This document shows positions 24,450 through 37,964 of a stretch of 64,000 bases of DNA, piece after piece. The notes under the pieces were generated by a model. That model was not told where the DNA came from. It saw only the letters and a list, made by a program, of their open reading frames with translations, and did no database searches. Location of the stretch: positions 320,001 to 384,000 of the forward strand of contig CAWZYM010000007.1 of the NCBI GenBank assembly GCA_963966185.1, written 5' to 3'. Both the position numbers and the translations under genes were made by a program. This stretch comes from Rhabditoides inermis (taxonomy: Eukaryota; Nematoda; Chromadorea; Rhabditida; Rhabditidae). How positions within the stretch are numbered: position 1 is the stretch's first letter; the number at the start of each line of letters is the position of its first letter.

Positions 24450-24850
24450 GAGGAGAAGGAGAAGGAGGAGGAGAAGAGGAAGGAGGGAAGAGAGAGAGGA
24501 GGCATGACTGTCTCTCGAAAGTCGCAGTGACTGCTGCAGACGTGAGAGTAGAAGAGTAGACAGAAGGTGCCATAGTACTGTCTCTAGAAAATTGTTGTCA
24601 CCGATGCGGAGAATAGACAATAGAGAGAAAGATGGGGAGAGAGAGAAGGTAGGAGAGAGAAAAGAGGAGAGAGAAGACAGAGTAGATATAACTGTCTTTC
24701 GAAAGTCGCAGTGATAGTGATTACTGCAGATGTAAAAGTAAGAGTGGAAGAGGTGACGAAAGGTGGAAGTAGACAGAAGAAAACATAGTAATGTCTCTAG
24801 AAAGTTGGAAGTAGAGTAGACAATAGAGAATATAATACTGTTTCTAGAGA
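24280..24850 (+). repeat. Internal degenerate minisatellite of Helitron copy c
   Basis: About four copies of a ~200-bp unit combine CTGTCTCTCGAAAGTCGCAG, GTGAGAGTAGAAGAGTAGAC and a GA tract of variable length. Serine- and leucine-rich translations of the GA tracts are not genes. Confidence 0.65.
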
Positions 24851-25205
24851 ACATAATACTGAGAGAGAAAGAGAAAGAGAGAAAGAGATAGGGAGAGAGT
24901 GGTAGAGGGAGAAGAGAGAGAGGAGAGATAGGAGAACGTAGAACTGTGTCGAGAGGGGAGAGAGAGAGAGAGAGAAAGAGAGAAAGAGAGAGAGAGAGAG
25001 GGGCGGGGGGGGGGGGAGGAGGAGGAGGGAGGTAGGATGGAAAGTAGACAGAACAGTGTAGAGGAGAAAGAGATGGGGCGGTGTACATCTGTGAAACATA
25101 AAATAGGTGAAAAAGAAGTGGGAGAGATAGTTAGAAAAGACAAAAAATTGAGCTACATATACAAATACAAAGAACTTGAACACTTCAACTACAACCCTTG
25201 CGTGT

Positions 25206-25371
25206 ATAGTTCTATGCTCGCAATAAGTTGCGCGCGGTGGGGTAGATCAGAGGAAGACGGAGAGTCAGCTCTTGGCAATAACGCGCAAAACAAAAGAGAC
25301 AGACGGTTATGGCACCGTATTTCGAACTGCAAGCGAGGTAGATCGAAAACTATCGCTCTGGCGCAGAGTAT
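25206..25371 (-). mobile_element. ~165-bp repeat inserted into Helitron copy c
   Basis: Comparison with copy d (27612-27634), which reads straight through GCGTGTATGTATCTTCGC, shows that this block is an insertion with a likely TAT target duplication. It is the reverse complement of the repeats at 14349-14518 and 58856-59026. Confidence 0.7.
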
Positions 25372-25493
25372 ATGTTACTTCGCAAGAGTCATTGGAGAGC
25401 AATCAACTATCAAACATGCAATACGAACTCTTCTTCTATTTTCTTTTTCGTATACCTAGTGCGTAGGCGCGCGACAGCGCGCCGGAGCGCTAG

Positions 25494-27181
25494 TCCCCCT
25501 TTCATACTAATATTTACTATGGTGTCTGTCTGTCTGTCTGTCTGTCCTTCCGGAGAGATATCTCTTTTCAAAGTCTACTCTAACTACTCATTTTTTCTAG
25601 AAAGTTTGTTCAACACCTGAGAACGCAAAATTCCAAATATCTCGTCAATAGCGAGCTCCTTATCATAGTTATCACCTAATCTCTTAACTATGGAGAAAAA
25701 TTTCAAAATACTTTAATTAGAACCAAAGTTGGAGAGTAGGTGAATTGACCTAGAAAAAGTCGATAGCCGCGATACCAGCTGCCTGTGACCTCATCTTCAT
25801 GCCTAAGGGGGCGAATGTACCCAAAATGCACCCAAAATTCATGATCTTAGATTTCTATAAAAATTGAATAGAAGAAAGAATACGTATAATAGATTATAGA
25901 AACTGGTTTCCTTTTTTGAAAAGTCACCAAATATGGCGAATATGATGGACTTTTCGTACAGACGAGATAGAGGGTCCAATTTGTAAACTTAAGCTTTTAT
26001 GGGCATAAAAGCCCTTCTGTCAAAGTTTCAGATCGATCGGGCTTTGTCTTCATACAGTATTAGACATTTTCTGAGCGCGCGTTACTTGCTGGGGTCGCGC
26101 CCACCGGATTGCTCGCTACCAGCCGCCAGGTCAACTGATCGATATCGAATAGTTGGCATTCGCAATCACTGACCCATATCCACTCAGTTGTGTCTTTTTT
26201 GATAGGAATATGTCTAAATATAACAATAATAGATTGAGTCAGTTGAAAAAGACAAAATTTCTATCTTCAACGGATATCTTTGCCAAACGAAAAGTTGAAG
26301 GTTGAAAGTTAAGTAAAATATTTAGAGACGTCAATAGATAGTGCTTACTAACTAACGATCAAATCAACCTCAAACTGTTTTAAACTCTTTCACACGTGCG
26401 CACAACGTGTTAGGGCGCGCCAGCCGGCTTCTTTTCTCGAAGTCATTGTAGACGTAATATAGAACTATGTACTGCTTCTTTTTTCAGTGGAAACTAAGTT
26501 TTGAGTTTATTACTTGTACTCTTGTACATACTCAGCCTGAATCTCCGCTTTTCGATGCAGTACAACGTCGAGTGGAAGTGAGGTGAGGTGAGAATCGAGT
26601 TCACCTTATGTCATTTGGCAAGCACAGGCGGTCAAATTATATTTTTAGAACGTGAGAGAGTAGACAGTAGGTAGAGAAGATAGTAGAGAAGAGAGTAGTA
26701 CTTTCTGTTTAAAAAGTTTTTACATTACTGTCTCTCGAAAGTCGCAGTGACTACTGCAGATGTGAGAATAGAAGAGAAGGTACCATAGTACTGTCTCTAG
26801 AAAGTTGTTGTCACCGCAGCGAGGACGTGAAAGTATACAAGAGAGAGAATATGAGAGAGAATAGGAGAGAGAAAAAAGGAGAGAGAAGGGAGAGTAGACA
26901 TAACTGTCTCTCGAAAGTCGTAGTGATAGTGATTACTGCAGATGTGAGAGTGAGAGTGGAAGAGGTGACGAGAGGTGAAAGTAGACAGAAGAAAACATAG
27001 TAATGTCTCTAGAAAGTTGTTGTCACAGTAGAAGAAAAAGATGCAGTAGACAAACAAGAGCTTAGTATTAGTATTGTCTCTAGAAAGTTAGACAAAAGAG
27101 AATATAATACAGTTTCTAGAGAATATAATACTGAGAGAGAAAGAGAAAGAGAGAAAGAGATAGCGAGACAGTGGGAGAGGG

Positions 27182-27229
<48 letters not shown>

Positions 27230-27237
27230 AAGAAATA

Positions 27238-27330
<93 letters not shown>

Positions 27331-27747
27331 TGAGAGAGAGAGAGAGAGAGAGATAGGGGAGAGTAGAACTGTGTCGAGGAAAGAGAGAGCGCGAGAGAGA
27401 GAAAAAGAGAGAGAGAGAGAGAGAGAGAGAGGGGGCGAGGGAGGAGGAGGGAGATAGGATGGAAAGTAGACAGAACAGTGTAGAGGAGAAAGATATGGGG
27501 CCGTGTACATCTGTGAAACATGAAATAAGTAAAAAAGAAGTAGGAGAGATATAATTAGAAAAGACAAAAATCAAGCTACACATACAAAATACATTGAACA
27601 CTTCAACTACAACCCTTGCGTGTATGTATCTTCGCAAGAGTCATTAGAGAGCAATCAACTATCAAACATGCAAGACGAACTATCCTTCTATTTTTCTATT
27701 TTTGTATACCTAGTGCGGAGGCGCGCGACAGCGCGCCGGAGCGCTAG
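25494..27747 (+). mobile_element. Helitron-like family 2, copy d (2254 bp)
   Basis: It begins TCCCCCTTTCATACTAATA at the base after copy c's CTAG, and ends GGAGCGCTAG after the GCGCGC-GACA-GCGCGC hairpin. It is colinear with copy c, including the GAGCGCGCGTTACTTGCTGG block near 26073. It carries an expanded (GAAA)n run at about 27226-27320 and the empty site for the 165-bp insertion. Confidence 0.75.
26730..27080 (+). repeat. Internal degenerate minisatellite of Helitron copy d
   Basis: Two to three copies of the family-2 internal unit (CTGTCTCTCGAAAGTCGCAG type), shorter than in copy c. Confidence 0.55.
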
Positions 27748-28015
27748 TCGCAGCGCCCGCTGCGCCTGGCTGTGCAAAATGCCCTATGGTTTCCGTCCGT
27801 CCATCGCTCTACCGCGCCACCCACTACTCCTATCTAGCCAAACGTGACATCGATCCGATGGTCTTGGTCCCGAGATGCAGGATTCCAATTTTCAGCCCTT
27901 TATCTCTCATATCCGCGGAGCTATAAGCTCCAGAAAGTCCGACGAAATAGCGCGTGATCAGAGAGAGTCAGACACAAAAGCGGCAAAATAGTGTGTGAGG
28001 CGAGGAGACGGGTAG

Positions 28016-28276
28016 GTGGTTGAACGGTTGCATCGAGTAGGCCTTACAAGAACGAGTACTGCGAATCGCAGACTCCAGCTTTCGAGAAACGGTTTCGACG
28101 TCACTCCTCTACACTCCCTCACCTACAAATTGGCCCGTAATCTTTTTATAACTCCTCCTGGTTTCTTTTCACGAAGTGATTTAATCGAGGCGAGGCGACA
28201 CCAAACAGTTGTCGCGGGCTGTTCAAGAAAACTAGGCAACCGTGTCAGATCTCCCTTTACTACAACATGCAAATAG
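28016..28276 (+). other. Open frame conserved among Helitron family-3 copies (copy e)
   Basis: About 86 codons (including LTRTSTANRRLQLSRNGFD and GCSRKLGNRVRSPFTTTCK) stay open with mostly conservative changes in copies e, f (33452-33700) and g (37145-37426), but are interrupted in copy h. The copy e frame begins with GTG. It may be a captured exon or simply a young shared sequence; no family is recognised. Confidence 0.3.
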
Positions 28277-28779
28277 ATGGCCACTACACTTCTACCAAAA
28301 TTTGCATCTTTTTGTGACCTCTTACGCCCGCTATCAATTAAATTCCTCTAATCGACGCCATTTTATTGCTCCGCGACGAGAGAGTGTGGCGAGGTGAGAG
28401 TGCGCCAGCTGCCAGTCTGTCTGCTGTTAGAGAAAGAGACAGTCAATTGTGCAAATGAGCGAGAACATCACCACGCACTACGAAACAGCTCACCACACTT
28501 CAACAAACTGCGCGATTACTATATTCTGAGCAAATACAATACAAATATAACTGTATGCACTAACGACATTCTATATTCAATCAGGAAGTGAGGCGAGGCG
28601 AAATACTATGTGACCTTCTTTTCTCATCCCTCTCCTTTTCTCATTCCTCTTTTTTCTTCTCTCTCTCTCTCTCTCTCTCACTCTCTCTCTCCTTCTCTCT
28701 CGCTCGCTTAATTTTTATAATATAAAACCAGTGATAACTATAAATTATATATGTATCTCTGAAAAATAAAAGTTGTCAA

Positions 28780-30890
28780 CCAGCTACTGATAGGCTTTTA
28801 CCGCCGAGTGTGCCGGAGCGCCCTCTATGTACATACGAGAGAGTGAAAGATCAGAAAGTAGGAGAGAATGCATATCAGTATCAGTGTTCAATATATTATT
28901 ATAATTACTGATCTACTGATCGGCTTTGACCGCGGAGGCGCGCGAAGCGTGCTGGAGCGCCCTCTATGTACATACGAGAGAGTGAAAGTTCAGAAAGTAG
29001 GAGAGAATGCATACCAGTATCAGTGTTCAATATATTATTATAATTACTGATCTACTGATCTACTTTGACCGCGGAGGCGCGCGAAGCGTGCCGGAGCGCC
29101 CTCTATGTTCATACGAAAGAGTGAAAGATCAGAGAGTAGGAAGGAATGCATATCAGTACCAGTGTTCAATATATTATTATAATTACTGATCTACTGATCG
29201 ACTTTGACCGCGGAGGCGCGCGAAGCGTGCCGGAGCGCTTTCTATGTGCATACGAGAAAATGAACGACCAGAGAGTCGGAGAAAATGAATATCAGTAGCA
29301 GTGATCAAGATATTCTTACTATTACTGATATACTGATATACTTTGACCGCGGAGGCGCGCGAAGCGTGCCGGAGCGCTTTCTATGTGCATACGAGAAAGT
29401 AAAATATCAGAGAGTCGAAGAAAATTCATACCAGTAGCAGTGATCAACATATTCTTATTATTACTGATCTACTGATATACTTTGACCGCGGAGGCGCGCG
29501 AAGCGTGCCGGAGCGCTTTCTATGTGCATACGAGAAAGTAAAATATCAGAGAGTCGAAGAAAATTCATACCAGTAGCAGTGATCAACATATTCTTATTAT
29601 TACTGATCTACTGATATACTTTGACCGCGGAGGCGCGCGAAGCGTGCCGGAGCGCTTTCTATGTGCATACGAGCAAGTGAAAGATCAGAGAGTCGGAGAA
29701 AATGCATATCAGTAGCAGTGATCAATATATTCTTACTATTACTGATATACTGATCGACTTTGACCGCGGAGGCGCGCGGAGCGTGCCGGAGCGCTTTCTA
29801 TGTGCATACGAGAAAGTGAAAGATCAGAGAGTCGGAGAAAATGCATATCAGTAGCAGTGATCAAGATATTCTTATTTTTACTGATCTACTGATATACTTT
29901 GACCGCGGAGGCGCGCGAAGCGTGCCGGAGCGCTTTCTATGTGCGTACGAGATAGTAAAAGATCAGAGAGTAGGAGAGAAGGCATATCAGTATCAGTGAT
30001 CAATGTATTATTATGATTACTGTTCTACTGATCGGCTTTGACCGCGGAGGCGCGCGAAGCGTGCCGAAGCGCTTTTTATGTGCATACGAGAAAGTGAACG
30101 ATCAGAGAGTCGGAGAAAATTCATATCAGTATCAGTGATCAGTGTATTATTATAATTACTGATCTACTGATCTGCTTTGACCGCGGAGGCGCGCGAAGCG
30201 TGCCGGAGCGCCCTCTATGTGCATACGAAAAAGTAAAAAATCAGAGAGTCGGAAAAATGCATATCAGTATCAGTGATCAATGTTTTATTATAATTACTGA
30301 TCTACTGATCGGCTTTGACCGCGGAGGCGCGCGAAGCGTGCCGGAGCGCCCTCTATGTGCATACGCAAGATTAAAAAATCAGAGAGTCAGAGAAAATGCA
30401 TATCAGTATCAGTGATCATTGTTTTATTATAACTACTGATCTACTGATCGGCATTGACCGCGGAGGCGCGCGAAGCGTGCCGGAGCGACTTCTATGTGCA
30501 TACGAGAGAGTAAAAGATCAGAGAGTAGGAGAAAAGGCATATCAGTATCAGTGATCAATGTATTATTATAATTACTGATCTACTGATCGGCTTTGACCGC
30601 GGAGGCGCGCGAAGCGTGCCGGAGCGCTTCCTATGTGCATACGAGAAAATGAAAGATCAGAGAGTCGGAGAAAATGCATATCAGTAGCAGTGCTCAATAT
30701 ATTCGTATTATTTTGATCTACTGATCGACTTGGACCGCGGAGGCGCGCGGAGCGTGCCGGTGGCCCTCCATGTGCATACGAGAGAGTAAAATATCAGAGA
30801 GTAGGAGAAAATGCATATCAGTATCAGTGATCATTATATTGTTATTTTATTACTGATCTACTGATAGGCTCTGACAGCGGAGCGTGCCGG
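28780..30890 (+). repeat. 139-bp minisatellite, about 15 copies (Helitron copy e)
   Basis: The GACCGCGGAGGCGCGCG block recurs with a spacing of exactly 139 bp over several units (28928, 29067, 29206, 29345, 29484, 29623). Each unit has an AT-rich part with TACTGATCTACTGAT and a GC-rich hairpin part ending GTGCCGGAGCGC, which resembles the family-2 Helitron 3' terminus. Confidence 0.85.
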
Positions 30891-31099
30891 AGCGCCTTCT
30901 ATGAGCGTAGTAAATACATCTGTAGAAAAGCAGTCAACCAGATACTATCAACCAGATACTGATAAACTGTGACACTTTCTAATTATTTGAAACTACTGAA
31001 AAATAGAAAAAAAGAAAATGAATAAAGATCAGTCATCTACTGAAAGACTGACGACAGCACTTCTAGAACATTTCCTAATAGCACATCCAGAGCACATTT

Positions 31100-32455
31100 C
31101 AAGTCAATTATTAGTTCCGTGATAACTAATCATTGTCAACCAGCTACTGATAGAATTTGACCGCTGAGGCGCGCGGAGCGGCTGTCTGTGATCAAAGGCG
31201 AGAGTAGAGATTTTATAATATTAGATCCGTGATAACTAATCATTGTCAACCAGCTACTGATAGAATTTGACCGCTGAGGCGCGCGGAGCGGCTGTCTGTG
31301 ATCAAAGAAGAGAGTAGAGTGTAGAGATTTTATAATATTAGATCCGTGATAACTAATCATTGTCAACCAGCTACTGATAGAAATTGACCTCTGAGGCGCG
31401 CGGAGCGGCTGTCTGTGATCAAAGGCGAGAGTAGAGATTTTATAATATTAGATCCGTGATAACTAATCATTGTCAACCAGCTACTGATAGAATTTGACCG
31501 CTGAGGCGCGCGGAGCGGCTGTCTGTGATCAAAGGCGAGAGTAGAGATTTTATATTATTAATTATTAGATCCGTGATAACTAATCATTGTCAACCAGCTA
31601 CTGATAGAAATTGACCGCTGAGGCGCGCGGAACGGCTGTCTGTGATCAAAGGAGAGAGTAGAAATTTTATAATATTAGATCCGTGATAACTAATCATTGT
31701 CAACCAGCTACTGATAGAAATTGACCGCTGAGGCGCGCGGAGCGGCTGTCTGTGATCAAAGGCGAGAGTAGAGATTTTATATTATTAATTATTAGATCCG
31801 TGATAACTAATCATTGTCAACTACCTATTGATAGAGTCTGACTGCTGAGGCGCGCGGAGCGGCTGTCTGTGATCAGAGGCGAGAGTAGATATTTTATAAT
31901 ATTAGATCCGTGATAACTATTCATTGTCAACCAGCTACTGATAGAATTTGACCGCTGAGGCGCGCGGAGCGGCTGTCTGTGATCAAAGGCGAGAGTAGAG
32001 ATTTTATAATATTAGATCCGTGATAACTAATCATTGTCAACCAGCTACTGATAGAAATTGACCGCTGAGGCGCGCGGAGCGGCTGTCTGTGATCAAAGGC
32101 GAGAGTAGAGATTTTATAATATTAGATCCGTGATAACTAATCATTGTCAACCAGCTACTGATAGATTTTGACCGCGAAGGCGCGCGGAGCGGCTATCTAT
32201 GATCGTAGGCGAGAGTAGAGATTTTATAATATTAGATCCGTGATAACTAATCATTGTCAACCAGCTACTGTCAGATTTTGACCGCGGAGGCGCGCGGAGC
32301 GGCTATCTATGATCGTAGGCGAGAGTAGAGATTTTATAATATTAGATCCGTGATAACTAATCATTGTCAACCAGCTACTGATAGATTTTGACCGCGGAGG
32401 CGCGCGGAGCGGCTATCTATGATCGTAGGCGAGAGTAGAGATTTTATGACGAGAA
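31100..32455 (+). repeat. 110-bp minisatellite, about 12 copies (Helitron copy e)
   Basis: The unit contains GATCCGTGATAACTAATCAT, CAACCAGCTACTGATAG and GAGGCGCGCGGAGCGGCT, at a spacing of about 110 bp. It shares its CTACTGATAG-TTTGACCGC-GAGGCGCGCG core with the 139-bp unit, so the two arrays are related. Confidence 0.85.
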
Positions 32456-32759
32456 AGTGAAAGATCAGAGAGTATGAGAAATTGCATATCTGTATCAGTG
32501 ATCAATGTATTATTATAATTACTGATCTACTGATAGAGTTTTAACGCGGAGGTGCGCGGAGCGTGCCGGAGCGCCTCCTATGTGCATACGAGAGAGTGAA
32601 ATATCAGAGAGTCGGAGAAAACGCAAAACCGTATCAGTTATCAATATATTATTATTTTTGATCTACTGATAGGCTTTGACCGCGGAGGTACGCGGTAGCG
32701 TGCCGGAGCGCCTTCTAGAGCAAAGAGAGAGAGAGACAGAGAGAGACAGAGAGACAGAC

Positions 32760-32810
<51 letters not shown>

Positions 32811-33185
32811 GAGAGAGAGCGGAGAAACGGAAAGTGTAGTTTAGTTATGACATAGACATAGTTATCACTCATATACCGATAGTCTTTGGGTGCATCTCGG
32901 AGCGCCTTCTATGAGCATAGGTAAGATAATATCAGTCGAGAATCAAAAATTATCAACCAGCTACTGTTAGACATTGACACTGTTCAAATATTTGTTAATA
33001 CCGTAATTCAAAATTAAGGAAATACATTAAAGATCACTCATTTTCGGAAGGCTCTGACAACAGCACTTCTACCACAGCTCCTAATAGCACTTCCAGAGCA
33101 CATATAAAGTCAATCTATATATCAATCGATAGATAATTTTCTCCTCTATTTTATACCTATATTTCTAGCGCGCGAAGCGCGCTAG

Positions 33186-34187
33186 TTGCCTGTGTGTGTA
33201 AAATGCCCTATGGTTTCCGTACGTCCATCGCTCTACCGCGCCAGCCACTACTCCTATCTAGCCAAACGTGACATCGATCCGATGGTCTCGATCCCGAGAT
33301 GCAGGATTCCAATTTTCAGATCTTTATCTCTCATATCCGCGGAGCTATAAGCTCAAGAAGGTCCGACGAAATAGCGCGTAATCCGAGAGAGTCAGACAGA
33401 AAAGCAGCGAGATAGTGTGTCAGATGAAGAGACGGGTCACTGACGAATCGGGTGCGGCGAGTAGACCTTACAAGAACGAGTACTGCGAATCGCAGACTTC
33501 AGCTATCGAAAAACGGTTTCGACGTCACTCCTCTACACTCCCTCACCTACAAATCTGCCCGTAATCTTTTTATAAATCCTCCTGGTTTCCTTTCACGAAG
33601 TGATTTAGTCGAGGCGAGGCGACACCAAACAGTTGTCGCGGGCTGTTCAAGAAAACTAGGCAACCGTGTAAGGTCTCCCTTTACTACAACATGCAAATAG
33701 GTGGCCACTACACTTCTACCAAAATTTGCATCTTTTTGTGACCTCTGACGCTCGCTATCAATTAAATTCCTCTAATCGACGTCGTTTTATTGCCCCGCGA
33801 CGAGAGAGTGTGGCGAGGTGAGAGTGCGCCAGCTGCCAGTCTGTCTGCTGTTAGAGAAAGAAACAGTAAATTGTGCAAATGAGCGAGAACAGCACCATGC
33901 ACTACGAAACAGCTCACCACACTCCACAAACTGTGCAAAGTCTATATTCTGAGCAAATACAATACAAATATAACTGTATGCACTAACGACATTCTATATT
34001 CAATCAGGAAGTGAGGCGAGGCGAAATACTATGTAACCTTCTTTTCTCATCCCTCTCTTTTTCTCATCCCTCTTTTTTCGTCTCTCCCTCTCTTTCTCTC
34101 CCTCTCTCCCTCTCTTCCTCTCTCTCTATCTCTCTCTCTCTATCTATCTCTCTCTTTCGTCTTTCTCTCTCTCTCGCTCTCTCTTTC

Positions 34188-34235
<48 letters not shown>

Positions 34236-36898
34236 ATTTTATAATAAAAGACCAGTGATAACTATAAATTATATTTGTATCTCTAATAAATAAAAATTGT
34301 CAACCAGCTTCTGATAGGCTTTACCGCGGAGTGTGCCGGAGCGCCCTCTATGTGCATACGAGAGAGTGAAAGATCAGAGAGTAGGAAAGAATGCATATCA
34401 GTATCAGTGTTCAATATATGATTATAATTACTGATCTACTGATCGGCTTTGACCGCGGAGGCGCGCGAAGCGTGCCGGAGCGCTTTCTATGTGCATACGA
34501 GAAAATGAACGATCAGAGATTCGGAGAAAATTCATATCAGTAGCAGTGATCAATTTATTCTTATTATTACTGATATACTGATATACTTTGACCGCGAAGG
34601 CGCGCGGAGCGTGCCGGAGCGCTTTCTATGTGCATACGAGAATGTGAACGATCAGAGAGTCGGAGAAAATGCATATCAGTAGCAGTGATCAATTTATTCT
34701 TATTATTACTGATCTACTGATAGAATTTGACCGCGGAGGCGCGCGGAGCGGCTATCTATGATCATAGGCGAGAGTAGATATTTCATAATATTAGATCCGT
34801 GATAACTAATCGTTGTCAACCAGCTACTGATAGGATTTGACCGCGGAGGCGCACGGAGCGGCTATATATGATCATAGGCGAGAGTAGATATTTTATAATA
34901 TTAGATCCGTGATAACTAATCATTGTCAACCAGCTACTGATAGATTTGACCGCTGAGGCGCGCGGAGCGGCTGTCTGTGATCAAAGGCGAGAGTAGAGAT
35001 TTTATAATATTAGATCCGTGATAACTAATCATTGTCAATAGAGATTTTATAATATTAGATTCGTGATAACTAATCATTGTCAACCAGCTACTGATAGAAT
35101 TTGACCGCTGAGGCGCGCGGAGCGGCTGTCTGTGATCAAAGGCGAGAGTAGAGATTTTATAATATTAGATCCGTGATAACTAATCATTGTCAACCAGCTA
35201 CTGATAGAATTTGACCGCTGAGGCGCGCGGAGCGGCTGTCTGTGATCAAAGGCGAGAGTAGAGATTTTATAATATTAGATCCGTGATAACTAATCATTGT
35301 CAATAGAGATTTTATAATATTAGATTCGTGATAACTAATCATTGTCAACCAGCTACTGATAGAATTTGACCGCTGAGGCGCGCGGAGCGGCTGTCTGTGA
35401 TCAAAGGTGAGAGTAGAGATTTTATATTATTAGATTCGTGATAACTAATCATTGTCAACCAGCTACTGATAGAATTTGACCGCTGAGGCGCGCGGAGCGG
35501 CTGTCTGTGATCAAAGGCGAGAGTAGAGATTTCATAATATTAGATCCGTGATAACTGATCATTGTCAACCAGCTACTGATAGATTTTGACCGCGGAGGCG
35601 CGCGGAGCGGCTATCTATGATCGTAGGCGAGAGTAGAGATTTTATGACGAGAAAGTGAAAGATCAGAGAGTATAAGAAAATGCATATCTGTATCAGTGAT
35701 CAATGTATTATTATAATTACTGATCTACTGATAGAGTTTTAACGCGGAGGCGCGCGGAGCGTGCCGGAGCGCCTCCTATGTGCATACGAGAGAGTGAAAT
35801 ATCAGAAAGTCGGAGAAAATGCAAAACAGTATCAGTGATCAAGATATTATTATTTTTGATCTACTGATAGACTTTGACCGCGGAGGCACGCGATAGCGTG
35901 CCGGAGCGGCTGACTAAGATCATAGGCGAGAGTAGATATTTTATAATATTAGATCCGTGATAACAAATCATTGTCAACCAGCTACTGATAGGATTTGACC
36001 ACAGAGGCGCGTGGAGCGGCTATCTATGATCATAGGCAAAAGTAGATATTTTATGATATTAGACCCTTGATAACTAATAATTGTCAACCAGCTACTGATA
36101 GGATTTGACTGCGGAGGCGCGCGGAATGTGCCGGAGCGGCTATCTGAGATCATAGGCGAGAATAGATATTTTATAATAGTAGATCCGTGATAACTAATCA
36201 TTGTCAACCAGCTACTGATAGGATTTGACCACAGAGGCGCGTGGAGCGGCTATCTATGATCATAGGCAAAAGTAGATATTTTATGATATTAGACCCTTGA
36301 TAACTAATAATTGTCAACCAGCTACTGATAGGATTTGACTGCGGAGGCGCGCGGAATGTGCCGGAGCGGCTATCTGAGATCATAGGCGAGAGTAGATAAT
36401 TTATGATATTGATCAGTGATAACTAATAATTGTCAACCATATACTGATAGGATTTGACCGCGGAGGCGCGCGAAGCGGTTATCTATGATCATAGGCGAGA
36501 GTAGATATTTTATGATTTTAGATCAGTGATAAATTCTAACTTTCAACCAACTACTGTTATATATTACTGATCTACTGATATACTTTTATCGCGGAGGCGC
36601 GCGGAGCGCCGGAGCGCCTTCTATGAGCATAGTAAAAATAATATCTGTCGAAAAGCAGTAACTATCAACCAGATAGACTTAGACTTGGACACTTTCTAAA
36701 TACTTGATAATACTGAAAATTGAAAAAGATAAGAAAATAAATAAAGATCAGTCATCTACCGAAAGAGTGACAACAGCGCTTCTAGCACAGCTCCTAATAG
36801 CACTTCCAGGGCACATGTCAAGTCAATCTATATATCAATCGATAGATAATTTTCTCCTCTATTTTATACCTATATTTCTAGCGCGCGAAGCGCGCTAG
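33186..36898 (+). mobile_element. Helitron-like family 3, copy f (3713 bp)
   Basis: It follows copy e's CTAG directly but starts TTGCCTGTGTGTG, so its first bases have diverged or are truncated relative to e and g. It ends TTTCTAGCGCGCGAAGCGCG plus CTAG. It has the same 5' body, CT run and minisatellites as copy e. Confidence 0.72.
34290..36620 (+). repeat. Mixed 139-bp and 110-bp minisatellites (Helitron copy f)
   Basis: About three 139-bp units, then about eight 110-bp units (some shortened to ATTGTCAATAGAGATTTTAT joints), then mixed units. Two blocks at about 35990-36130 and 36230-36370 are near-identical duplications. Confidence 0.75.
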
Positions 36899-37807
36899 TC
36901 GCAGCGCCGCTGCGCCTGTATGTGCAAAATGCCCTATGGTTTCCGTCCGTCCATCGCTCTACCGCGCCAGCCACTACTCCTATCTAGCCAAACGTGACAT
37001 CGATCCGATGGTCTCGGTCCCGAGATGCAGGATTCCAATTTTCAGATCTTTTTCTCTCATATCCGCGGAGCTATAAGCTCAAGAAGGTCCGACGAAACAG
37101 CGCGTGATCCGAGAGAGTCAGACAGAAAAGAGGCGAAATAGTGTGTGAGGCGAGGAGACGGGTCACTGACGAATCGGCTGCGGCGAGTAGACCTTACAAG
37201 AACGAGTACTGCAAATCGCAGACTTTATCTTTCGAGAAACGGTTTCGACGTCACTCCTCTACACTCCCTCACCTACAAATCTGCCCGTAATCTTTTTATA
37301 ACTCCTCCTGGTTTCCTTTCACAAAGTGATTTAGTCGAGGCGAGGCGACACCAAACAGTTGTCGCGGGCTGTTCAAGAAAACTAGGCAATCGTGTAAGGT
37401 CTCCCTTCACTACAACATGTATATAGGTGGCCACTATACTTCTACCAAAAATTGCATCTTTTTGTGACCTCTGACGCCCGCTATCAATCAAATTCCTCTA
37501 ATCGACGTCGTTTTATTGCCCCGCGACGAGAGAGTGTGGCGAGGTGAGAGTGCGCCAGCTGCCAGTCTGTCTGATGCCAGAGAAAGAGACAGTAAACTGT
37601 GCAAATGAGCGAAAACATCACCGCGCACTACGAAACAGCTCACCACACTCCACAAACTGTGCAAATTCTATACTCTGAGCAAATACAATAAACCATTACT
37701 ATATGCACTCACGTCATTCTATATTCAATCAGGGAAGTGAGGCGAGGCGAAATAGTATGTAACCTCCTTTTCTCATCCAATTTCTTTTCTTATCCCTCTC
37801 TTTTTTG

Positions 37808-37839
<32 letters not shown>

Positions 37840-37964
37840 TCTCCCTCTCTCCCTCTCTCCCTCTCTCCCTCTCTCCCTCTCTCCTCTCTCCCTCTCTCCC
37901 TCTCTCCCTCTCTCCCTCTCTCCCTCTCTCTATCTCTCTCTTATATTTTATAAAATTATGAATT

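Larger units (their letters stand above)
23017..25493 (+). mobile_element. Helitron-like family 2, copy c (2477 bp)
   Basis: It starts TCCCCCTTTCCCCCTTTC then ACTATGGTGTCTGTC, and ends with the GCGCGC-GACA-GCGCGC hairpin, GGAGCGCTAG. The 3' half is a degenerate repeat of a unit containing CTGTCTCTCGAAAGTCGCAG with embedded GA runs. A ~165-bp insertion sits at about 25206-25371; copies d and i lack it. Confidence 0.75.
27748..33185 (+). mobile_element. Helitron-like family 3, copy e (5438 bp)
   Basis: It starts TCGCAGCGCCCGCTGCGCC, itself a small hairpin, then GCCCTATGGTTTCCGTCCGT, and ends TTTCTAGCGCGCGAAGCGCG plus CTAG. It holds a ~870-bp 5' body with a conserved open frame, a CT run near 28660, a 139-bp minisatellite, a 110-bp minisatellite and a 3' tail. 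Its large size comes from the minisatellites. Confidence 0.75.

Noticed and set aside
28780..32455. CRISPR-like appearance of regularly spaced repeats
   Set aside because: Units are long (139 and 110 bp), the spacers are themselves repeated, there are no cas genes, and the setting is a eukaryotic Helitron.
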